Shown here piece by piece: positions 1 to 4,955 of a stretch of DNA of 8,642 nt. A program made the translations under genes and the position numbers. The stretch lies in assembly GCA_947304075.1 (NCBI GenBank), contig CAMYZY010000024.1, forward strand, positions 1 through 8,642, read 5' to 3'. Positions within the stretch are counted from its first letter, which is position 1. Every line of letters begins with the position of its first letter. Under the pieces are notes generated by a model that worked only from the letters and a program-made list of their open reading frames with translations, was not told the DNA's origin and did no database searches. The DNA comes from an uncultured Candidatus Saccharibacteria bacterium. Lineage in GTDB: Bacteria > Patescibacteriota > Saccharimonadia > Saccharimonadales > Saccharimonadaceae.

Positions 1-217
1 GTATTATTATCGCTCAGTGCACGATAAAAAAGAATCTTGGAACGGAAATACTGGAAGAAGGAACACTTTGTTAACGCATATGTCGGTCATAGCATTCATA
101 GAAAATAAGCTTAAATTTACCGAAATTACGGATATGTTTCAGCGCGGGATGGGAGTAGCGCCAATTCCTACAAAACTGATTGAAGATGTTACAAATGGAA
201 GGGTCACAAAGCAGTGA
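1..217 (+). CDS. C-terminal fragment of an unrecognised protein, truncated by the window edge
   Basis: The reading frame is open from base 2 to the TGA at 215-217, about 71 residues, so this is the tail of a gene that begins outside the window. The GTG at 17 is probably only an internal valine. The visible segment has a basic, polar start (WNGNTGRRN), then a hydrophobic stretch (LLTHMSVIAFIE) and a closing RGMGVAPIPTKLIEDV. I do not recognise the family. The closing segment is faintly reminiscent of the C-terminal motif of cytosine-5 methyltransferases (GN-x-V-x-P), and a methyltransferase or other restriction-system subunit would fit the neighbours, but this is only a guess. The stop overlaps the start of the nuclease-like gene in a GTGA arrangement, so the two are almost certainly translated from one mRNA and work together. 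Confidence 0.6.
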   Translation, partial: YYYRSVHDKKESWNGNTGRRNTLLTHMSVIAFIENKLKFTEITDMFQRGMGVAPIPTKLIEDVTNGRVTKQ

Positions 218-717
218 AAGAATTTTCGTCCTCATCATACACCGATTCTGATTTAATTCACATATATAGCGAACTAGTTCGTGAAATGAAAACTCGCAAC
301 ATTATTAGATCTAAAAACGTTACTGGTGACTTGGGAGAGTTTATAGCGATTGATTATTACTGCAAAACAAAAGGTCTACCGAGATTGGATTATGCTCCTC
401 CCTCCACAAAAAACATAGATGCAATAAGTGTTAATGGAGATAGGTATTCAATCAAAACAACAACTACGCATACTACCGGAGCCTTCTATGGCCTCGAGAG
501 AAACGCAGACTTAAAAAACACAAAGCAAGGATTTGAATACCTAATAATAGTTAAACTAGACGACAATTTCTCTACGGAGTTAATCCTAGAAATAGACTGG
601 CCTACATTTTTCAAATACAAGCATTGGCATTCGCGCATAAACGCATACAATATTATTATCTCAAACGAGCTTATCAAAGAATCTAAGATTATTTATCAAG
701 CATCTCCGGAGCCATAA
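214..717 (+). CDS. PD-(D/E)XK-like nuclease, DUF6998-type, putative restriction endonuclease
   Basis: This 167-residue protein starts with GTG at 214, sharing GTGA with the stop of the upstream gene; a GGAAGGG purine run lies 11 bases before it. The core looks like a PD-(D/E)XK fold: a helix with GDLGEF (E42), a strand with NIDAIS (D69), then DRYSIK (K81), followed by a TTTTHTTG loop and beta strands (YLIIVKL, LILEI). The layout of LGE, then about 27 residues, then a D, then a G-x-RY-x-IK strand resembles small DUF6998 proteins that accompany DNA methyltransferases; I assign this from memory of the pattern. The position two before the lysine is serine (S79) where the fold usually has E, D or Q, so activity may be altered or rely on E42. 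Its last 29 bases overlap the 3' end of the opposing GHKL gene. Cleavage of foreign DNA is inferred, not shown. Confidence 0.75.
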   Translation: MKEFSSSSYTDSDLIHIYSELVREMKTRNIIRSKNVTGDLGEFIAIDYYCKTKGLPRLDYAPPSTKNIDAISVNGDRYSIKTTTTHTTGAFYGLERNADLKNTKQGFEYLIIVKLDDNFSTELILEIDWPTFFKYKHWHSRINAYNIIISNELIKESKIIYQASPEP

Positions 718-2974
718 CTTCGTAAAGCTTATTCTTCTGAAGCTGAATTAAGCGCCGAATTTTGTCATATGATTCTTCTGAGTCTTCATCAAAACTGATA
801 TCATTGTGCTTTTTCATATTAATCTCTTTAACAAGCACGGTCGCTACTTGTTCCGCAATGAGGTCAAGTAGATACTTCCTTTCACCGTTTGGAAGGTCCG
901 TATAGTGTTCACTGTTCTTTATTCTACTCATCAGATACCTATTAATACGATGCTCCTTATTGATATAAATAACTCGCGTGCTCGGTTCAAAGAATGCCTG
1001 GTCGTCTTCTCCAAATTCGCCCGTTATTTTAACATCAGATATCAAACCGTTATTCTGAGGCTCGCGTTTACTTGGCTCTGTAATAGTTATCAATGCAGAG
1101 GTAGTCTTATCTTGCGTAGAAGCAGTTACGGTGTATTTTTTTCCTATTTCTCCACCAGACACCCTAACACTAATAACACCAATAGGAGAGTCTTCTATAA
1201 GCTTATTCTCGGAAAACTGGATACGTTTAACGTGCTCAATCCCCTCGTCACTGTCCACAATAATTATGCTTCCGATAGGGACTACTTCGCAATCAACGTA
1301 AAGTTTAATCCAATGTTTATCCGTTCCTGCACAGTTAACGGTACTTGGATAGAATTCAAATCCATCCTTAGGATAATGTATATCACCTTCAATAACATAA
1401 ACTGAAGCTGTGCAGGTCCACGTTGAGACTCGTGCTTTTATAGTTGCTGAATCATTCCCAGTAAGTTCTAACCCCTTTATCACGACACTTTTCGTTACCG
1501 TTCCATTCTCCCCTATCTCATCTTCATCATATTGTATTACTTCTGGCGAAAACTCAATTTTATCGCCAGAATCACAGGATATTTCTATACGCTCACTAGA
1601 AGCGACTATATTGCTATTGATGATGAGTTTCAAATCATATTGTTTACCTTTTGTAATCGAGATAGTACCCCTAGCGAACCTTATGGCTTCGTCCGGAGTA
1701 GGGTCCCCGGGAAGTCCACTGCCAGGAGTCAAAGGTATTTCTTCGTTTATTTCTTCTTTACAGTATTTGTTCACATTCTTAAGCATATTGCTAAACTGCC
1801 TATTATCACTTAAGCTTATGGACTTTGCATCATTTCTATTATCGGCTATCACTTTTATCAAGAATGGGTCAATATTTGAGTTCAAAGCATCATAAAATGG
1901 GTTATCCTTATCGAACCCAGTCCTATTATCATTAATAACAGCTTCTGGTTCAACAGGGTCATTGAGCCTTTTATAGCAAAAGTCGTAGAATCCTTTTATG
2001 ATTAACTCACCAGATATATTACGAGCACCAGGATCTAATTTATGGTTAAACATCGTATTGTCATATACTCTGTACTCTTCATCTCTTACGATAATATGTG
2101 TTCCGTCTTTTTTCTTGTCATCATTAATATATGTCCTGAGTTCACAGTTTAGTCTTTCACCTTCGTAATCAAAGCTAAATTTATCCTCCGTATTTTTGTT
2201 TTCTTCCTTAAACTGATACTCTTCAGAAGAAAGAATTATTTCCTCCCGGCCTTCCTTTTTGTACGTGACAGTCAAATCATCCTGATTGAGTAAGTAGCGC
2301 AAATAAGGTGACACGCAAATTTTCTCTGGTAAGCTCTCTATTTCCTTCTCTTCAAACTTGATAAGTTGAGAAACTCCGAATGAAACCCTGGTACCATTTC
2401 CCGGAATGCCTCGGTCTTTTCTGAACTCCATAAGTTCACTATCAGACAATTTGAAAGAGGCGGTCATTAAAAATCCGTCTGGGTTTTCTTCATTAAAACA
2501 ATAGTTACATACGCACAAAACACCATCTTTAATAGTTTCAATCTGCGCTAAGCGATTATCGTTGGCAGCCATCCTCAATACATCAGACCCACCTTGTCCA
2601 AAAATACCTCTTGGATTTGATTGTGGGCCACCAGCATTGTCTCCCGCATATGATGTAAACTTCTTCTCGAGTGTTTCTTTAGTCATACCTTCAGCATTAT
2701 CTGTAACAGATATAATATAGCCGCCCTCATTATTATCATCTTTGTTTAGCTCTATCCTAATAATTTTTTCCTTCGGAGCCGATTTTTTCATTCTTCTATA
2801 ACTATCATCAGAATTTGTTACCAACTCTACGATATACCTAGTAATATCAGTACCCAAGGCATTGATTATATTTCTTTTTCGTTTTCTATCAGCTATTTTT
2901 ACAGGATGTGCTTCAAAGCTCAACCTTGTATCATTGATATATTCAGAAATCATCTTGTCAACATCGTTACTCAT
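689..2974 (-). CDS. GHKL-superfamily ATPase (MutL/MORC-like) with Ig-like domains, defence-associated
   Basis: This 761-residue protein begins at ATG 2974, with AAGGAG four bases upstream. The N-terminal part is a GHKL ATPase: N-box E50-LVTNSDD (E50, N54, D57), G1 DNAEGM (92-97), G2 GIFGQGGS (123-130) and a GNGTRVSF strand (192-199). A transducer-like region follows to about 370, including NDNRTGFDKDNPF. Residues 435-530 and 538-633 look like two beta-rich Ig-like domains, joined to the ATPase by a Pro/Gly-rich linker (415-428). A helical C-terminal module (about 665-761) includes RKYLLDLIAEQVATVLVKE. There is no signal peptide or membrane segment, so it is cytosolic. GHKL ATPases of this kind are known beside restriction-modification genes (the MutL homologues from which MORC ATPases were proposed to arise). 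Likely role: an ATP-driven clamp or switch on DNA that works with a nuclease. It is last in a three-gene operon, and the role is inferred from context. Confidence 0.85.
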   Translation of the reverse strand: MSNDVDKMISEYINDTRLSFEAHPVKIADRKRKRNIINALGTDITRYIVELVTNSDDSYRRMKKSAPKEKIIRIELNKDDNNEGGYIISVTDNAEGMTKETLEKKFTSYAGDNAGGPQSNPRGIFGQGGSDVLRMAANDNRLAQIETIKDGVLCVCNYCFNEENPDGFLMTASFKLSDSELMEFRKDRGIPGNGTRVSFGVSQLIKFEEKEIESLPEKICVSPYLRYLLNQDDLTVTYKKEGREEIILSSEEYQFKEENKNTEDKFSFDYEGERLNCELRTYINDDKKKDGTHIIVRDEEYRVYDNTMFNHKLDPGARNISGELIIKGFYDFCYKRLNDPVEPEAVINDNRTGFDKDNPFYDALNSNIDPFLIKVIADNRNDAKSISLSDNRQFSNMLKNVNKYCKEEINEEIPLTPGSGLPGDPTPDEAIRFARGTISITKGKQYDLKLIINSNIVASSERIEISCDSGDKIEFSPEVIQYDEDEIGENGTVTKSVVIKGLELTGNDSATIKARVSTWTCTASVYVIEGDIHYPKDGFEFYPSTVNCAGTDKHWIKLYVDCEVVPIGSIIIVDSDEGIEHVKRIQFSENKLIEDSPIGVISVRVSGGEIGKKYTVTASTQDKTTSALITITEPSKREPQNNGLISDVKITGEFGEDDQAFFEPSTRVIYINKEHRINRYLMSRIKNSEHYTDLPNGERKYLLDLIAEQVATVLVKEINMKKHNDISFDEDSEESYDKIRRLIQLQKNKLYEVMAPEMLDK

Positions 2975-2982
2975 AACACTCC

Positions 2983-3618
2983 TTAACCTTGGACTATTTC
3001 CTTGATTTTCTCAAGAAATTCCAAACACTTTTTATCATCCGCATCATCCGCATACTGGGCAACTTCCGATATATTTTTCCTGATTGTCTTCATCTGCGTA
3101 AAAGGGGTCGCATTATAGAATTTCCAAACAAACATTTTATCAATTTCGCCGGTTTCTAAATACTTCTTGTATCCATCCGATTCTTTCATCCTAAGATAGT
3201 CACCACCCACCCCCTTCTTATGCTTATCAACAATAGGCGCTTTAATCCTCTCATCCACAGCAGTGTTGCTTATAATTGATTCAACCTCTATAGCATTAGC
3301 CCTTCCTAAATTAGTAAGGCTATATCCATTTTCTACAGATCCTGTAAGAGCAGACCTACCGTTGCTAACATATTTTAGGTGCATCATAGTACGGTTTAAT
3401 CTATCAACAGATGGAAACTCACTAAACTCCTCGTCACAGCAGAATCTATCCGGAAATAGTTTAAAGGCTGCGATACAAATATAATTAAAAGTCAGTGGCA
3501 CACCAAGTTTTTCAAGCGTATAAGCAGCAAAAACCATCAGTTTTTCATAACTGCTAATTGTACTATATCTTGAATAATCAAAAGGTTTTAAATCTTCGAT
3601 AATTTGTTTGTAACTCAT
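2983..3618 (-). CDS. Predicted winged-helix protein of the GHKL operon
   Basis: A 211-residue protein. The frame is open up to 3681, but I choose ATG 3618 because AAGGA sits seven bases before it and the longer version would overlap the upstream gene by 53 bases. Residues 25-110 look like a winged helix-turn-helix: helices YEKLMVFAAYTLEKLG and FNYICIAAFKLF, a third helix DRLNRTMMHLKYV, then the wing ending in GYSLTNLGRANA, typical of a GYxLTxxGR wing. The remainder (115-211) is helical and charged, with no motif I recognise. Its TAA stop lies inside the TTAAGGAG ribosome site of the GHKL gene eight bases on, which suggests coupled translation and a fixed ratio of the two products. It could be a DNA-binding specificity subunit, an adaptor for the ATPase, or a regulator of the operon. 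The existence of the gene is well supported; the function is not known. Confidence 0.8.
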   Translation of the reverse strand: MSYKQIIEDLKPFDYSRYSTISSYEKLMVFAAYTLEKLGVPLTFNYICIAAFKLFPDRFCCDEEFSEFPSVDRLNRTMMHLKYVSNGRSALTGSVENGYSLTNLGRANAIEVESIISNTAVDERIKAPIVDKHKKGVGGDYLRMKESDGYKKYLETGEIDKMFVWKFYNATPFTQMKTIRKNISEVAQYADDADDKKCLEFLEKIKEIVQG

Positions 3619-3628
3619 AGTATCATCC

Positions 3629-3844
3629 TTAAAGTTTAAATTTACTATTTTTCTGATTCGATTTGAATCTAGATTCAGCAATATGTAATTCTTGTTTTAT
3701 AGCTTTAAATATTGCATTTACATCATCTTGAGAATACTCATAATTGCATTTATTTGATAAATTTCCAATTAATTGTATACACTTTAATGTATTATTCACC
3801 CTTTTCTCTGCAAGTTTCTTAAACTTGCTCTTTCTATCATCCAT
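3629..3844 (-). CDS. Small helical protein, first gene of the GHKL operon
   Basis: A 71-residue basic protein starting at ATG 3844 with GGGAG six bases upstream and a consensus promoter behind it. The sequence is predicted to be nearly all helix: residues 5-30 (KFKKLAEKRVNNTLKCIQLIGNLS) and 40-60 (DDVNAIFKAIKQELHIAESRF), separated by an NKCNYEYSQ turn. The pattern of a KLAExRVN helix followed by LIGNLSN-x-x-xYEY resembles small hypothetical proteins I associate with restriction-type loci, but I know of no assigned function. Ten bases separate its stop from the chosen start of the winged-helix gene, so it is co-transcribed with that gene and the GHKL ATPase. It may be a small adaptor subunit or a controller protein, although no classical helix-turn-helix is evident. 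Confidence 0.75.
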   Translation of the reverse strand: MDDRKSKFKKLAEKRVNNTLKCIQLIGNLSNKCNYEYSQDDVNAIFKAIKQELHIAESRFKSNQKNSKFKL

Positions 3845-3870
3845 AGTAACTCCCTATTGAATTTTGTATA

Positions 3871-3899
3871 ATTATAACTTATTTGCACAATAATGTCAA
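3871..3899 (-). promoter_or_regulatory. Consensus promoter of the GHKL operon
   Basis: On the minus strand TTGACA (3899-3894) and TATAAT (3876-3871) are both perfect hexamers separated by exactly 17 bases. Transcription would start near 3864, leaving a leader of about 20 bases with GGGAG before the ATG at 3844. This strong, classical architecture differs from the extended -10 leaderless promoters of the pilin and ruvB genes in the same window. Confidence 0.85.
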
Positions 3900-3970
3900 T
3901 ATATATAACATATATACAATATTTTCAATATTTAAAGCATAAACATTATTAGTAAAAAATCTTTTTTATA
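3900..3970. repeat. AT-rich short repeats and palindrome upstream of the GHKL operon promoter
   Basis: Directly upstream of the -35 box lies an alternating ATATATAACATATATAC stretch (3900-3917), then CAATATTT twice in tandem (3917-3924 and 3926-3933, one base between), then a palindrome TAAAAAA-TC-TTTTTTA (3953-3968). These could be operator or UP-element-like sequence for the operon, or simply AT-rich spacer. No coding frame is apparent here. Confidence 0.45.
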
Positions 3971-4004
3971 TATTATCAAAACCCTAAGTATTAACCCTGA
4001 ATCC

Positions 4005-4102
4005 ACCCCTAGCTTCGCAGGGGTTTATAATCGGAGCCTCTGGGGGACTGACCCCAGCCAAATCTGAATCAAAAAAAATATAGTGGGAACGACCCCCTAC
4101 TA
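4005..4102. repeat. Cluster of three GC-rich hairpins in the boundary gap
   Basis: Three hairpins lie in a gene-free stretch that is otherwise AT-rich. The first is ACCCCT (4005-4010) with AGGGGT (4019-4024), loop AGCTTCGC. The second is CTGGGG (4040-4045) with CCCCAG (4052-4057), loop GACTGA. The third is TAGTGGG (4081-4087) with CCC-T-ACTA (4095-4102), with a single bulged T. None is followed by a good T-run on the plus strand; an A8 run (4071-4078) would give a T-run on the minus strand only upstream of hairpin two. They may be REP-like palindromes, degenerate terminators, or scars of an element end. The whole stretch 3845-4180 holds no gene that I can support. Confidence 0.5.
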
Positions 4103-4180
4103 CTTTTGTAAAAAAGTTTTTCGTTTTTGAGCATATATATTTAGGAGTTTACAGATATGGATTTTTCCCTACAGGTGCGA

Positions 4181-4186
4181 TATAAT
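4181..4186 (+). promoter_or_regulatory. Predicted -10 box upstream of the small RNA candidate
   Basis: A perfect TATAAT with no convincing -35 at 16-18 bases (TGGATT at best). A start near 4193-4195 would coincide with the first base of the long closing stem of the downstream structured RNA. This is the only obvious promoter ahead of tRNA-Arg, so readthrough could also supply that tRNA. Confidence 0.6.
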
Positions 4187-4194
4187 ACTAATTA

Positions 4195-4298
4195 GGTACC
4201 CTTAATGTAAGAAAAACAGATAAGATGGGCAATTCCCGCCTATCAAATCTGCCTTCAACATAGTTGCAACTTCTTTCACTAGGGTGTACCAATTTTTT
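4195..4298 (+). ncRNA. Candidate structured small RNA, three-way junction, family unknown
   Basis: A nearly self-contained fold can be drawn by eye. The outer stem pairs GGTACCCTTAATGTAAGAA (4195-4213) with 4271-4290 (TTCTTTCACTAGGGTGTACC); about 17 pairs form, including one G-U, with one bulged T, one A-C and one T-T mismatch. Inside it is a long hairpin, CAGAT (4217-4221), AA, GATGGGC (4224-4230), loop AATTCCC, GCCTATC (4238-4244), AA, ATCTG (4247-4251), with a symmetric AA/AA internal loop. A short hairpin CAAC-ATA-GTTG follows (4256-4266). A T6 run (4293-4298) comes two bases after the outer stem, so that stem could also act as the terminator. TATAAT lies eight bases upstream of 4195. The SRP RNA GGAAG-x-AGC loop is absent, and I recognise no riboswitch, 6S or tmRNA signature. 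It could instead be a processed tRNA leader. Confidence 0.5.
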
Positions 4299-4302
4299 AT
4301 CT

Positions 4303-4379
4303 GCACCCATAGCTCAACTGGATAGAGCGTCAGCTTCCGGAGCTGAAGGTTAGAGGTTCAAATCCTCCTGGGTGTACCA
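4303..4379 (+). tRNA. tRNA-Arg, anticodon CCG
   Basis: A complete 77-base cloverleaf with encoded CCA. Acceptor GCACCCA pairs with TGGGTGT (G1-U72 is a wobble), D stem GCTC/GAGC, anticodon stem TCAGC/GCTGA around loop TTCCGGA, giving anticodon CCG. The variable loop is AGGTT, the T stem AGAGG/CCTCC with loop TTCAAAT, and the discriminator is A. It decodes CGG. No strong promoter lies immediately upstream, so it may depend on the TATAAT at 4181. Confidence 0.95.
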
Positions 4380-4392
4380 AATCAAAGATTTG

Positions 4393-4401
4393 TGTTATAA
4401 T
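4393..4401 (+). promoter_or_regulatory. Extended -10 promoter of the second tRNA
   Basis: TGTTATAAT matches the extended -10 form TG-n-TATAAT and ends nine bases before the tRNA at 4411. No clear -35 box is present; its position would fall in the 3' end of tRNA-Arg. The tRNA therefore appears to have its own start as well as possible readthrough. Confidence 0.7.
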
Positions 4402-4410
4402 ACTCCCCAT

Positions 4411-4487
4411 GGTACCGTAGCTCAGCTGGTTAGAGCGTGGGACTCATAAGCCCAAGGTCGGTGGTTCAAGACCACCCGGTACCACCA
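4411..4487 (+). tRNA. tRNA with anticodon CAT: elongator Met or lysidine-type Ile
   Basis: A complete 77-base cloverleaf with encoded CCA. Acceptor GGTACCG/CGGTACC, D stem GCTC/GAGC, anticodon arm TGGGA-CTCATAA-GCCCA, T stem GGTGG/CCACC with loop TTCAAGA, discriminator A. The paired G1-C72 excludes initiator tRNA. The loop CTCATAA occurs in both elongator tRNA-Met and the tRNA-Ile whose C34 is changed to lysidine by TilS. Acceptor pairs 4-69 (A-U) and 5-68 (C-G) match neither E. coli type fully, so I leave the amino acid open. The last anticodon-stem pair (31-39) is an A-G mismatch. Confidence 0.9.
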
Positions 4488-4513
4488 ATAATCCGACACA
4501 GGATTATTTTTTT
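4487..4513 (+). terminator. Intrinsic terminator after the tRNA pair
   Basis: A perfect eight-pair stem AATAATCC (4487-4494) with GGATTATT (4501-4508), loop GACACA, running straight into a T-run (4507-4513). The stem begins at the last A of the encoded CCA, so it follows the mature tRNA end directly and insulates the pilin gene from tRNA transcription. Confidence 0.9.
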
Positions 4514-4553
4514 ATCCCAAACCACCGCCATTACCGTCCCCCCACTATTTTTA

Positions 4554-4562
4554 TGTTATAAT
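4554..4562 (+). promoter_or_regulatory. Extended -10 promoter giving a leaderless pilin mRNA
   Basis: TGTTATAAT is followed by six bases (AATCAT) and then the ATG at 4569, so transcription should start at or next to the start codon. There is no Shine-Dalgarno sequence and no recognisable -35. The same spacing is found at ruvB. Confidence 0.75.
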
Positions 4563-4568
4563 AATCAT

Positions 4569-4955
4569 ATGAATAAAAAAGGCTTTACAGTTTTAGAAAT
4601 CATCATTGTTGCAGTTTTTGCATCATTATTATTAATTCTCTTCTTCATCCAAAAATCCAATATCGACGCTATGGAGCGCGACGAAGACCGCAAAACCGCC
4701 ATCAACGCGATGTATTACGCTCTCGAAGAAGGCTTTTACAAAGAAAACGGCTATTACCCTGAGTCAATTTCCGAAGAAAACATCAAAGTCATTGACCCCA
4801 GCCTTTGGACCGACCCAAGCGGCATCAACATCGGCGATCCATCCAGCTCGTACTCCTACGAAGCCGCCAATTGTAAAGACGGCAAATGCAAAGAATACAC
4901 CTTAAAAGCTACTCTCGAAAAAGAAGACGCCTACACCAAATACAACCGCAATTAA
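4569..4955 (+). CDS. Type IV prepilin-like protein
   Basis: A 128-residue protein. The open frame extends back into the tRNA at 4437, but ATG 4569 is the real start: it follows an extended -10 box by six bases and gives a canonical prepilin N-terminus. The leader MNKKG is short and basic. A prepilin peptidase would cut after G5, leaving F6 as mature residue 1 and E10 as the conserved glutamate at +5 (GFTVLE). A single hydrophobic helix runs to about residue 28 (IIIVAVFASLLLILFFI). The globular part (30-128) includes GYYPESIS, as seen in minor pilins and pseudopilins, and a C102/C107 pair that could close a short loop. It would sit in the membrane and assemble into a pilus or pseudopilus, used in Saccharibacteria for twitching and host contact (inference). 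No assembly genes are in the window. Its stop shares TTAA with the opposing PH-domain gene. Confidence 0.88.
   Translation: MNKKGFTVLEIIIVAVFASLLLILFFIQKSNIDAMERDEDRKTAINAMYYALEEGFYKENGYYPESISEENIKVIDPSLWTDPSGINIGDPSSSYSYEAANCKDGKCKEYTLKATLEKEDAYTKYNRN

Noticed and set aside
905..1895. Open frames of 166, 161 and 93 residues on the plus strand opposite the GHKL gene
   Set aside because: They lie antisense inside a well-supported 761-residue ATPase frame, have no ribosome site or promoter and give no recognisable protein.
3619..3681. Longer N-terminus for the winged-helix protein starting at 3681
   Set aside because: It overlaps the upstream small gene by 53 bases, while AAGGA at proper spacing supports ATG 3618.
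4103..4125. TTTTGTAAAAAAGTTTTTCG as an intrinsic terminator
   Set aside because: The only pairing is a weak A/T stem with no GC core; it does not resemble a working terminator.
4195..4298. Structured RNA as the bacterial small SRP RNA, 6S RNA or a degenerate tRNA
   Set aside because: The conserved SRP apical GGAAG loop is missing, the length and shape do not fit 6S RNA, and no T-arm or D-arm consensus is present despite the tRNA-like 3' end.
4437..4568. Upstream extension of the pilin frame into the CAT tRNA and its terminator
   Set aside because: It would code through a tRNA and terminator, and the prepilin leader and extended -10 box place the start at 4569.
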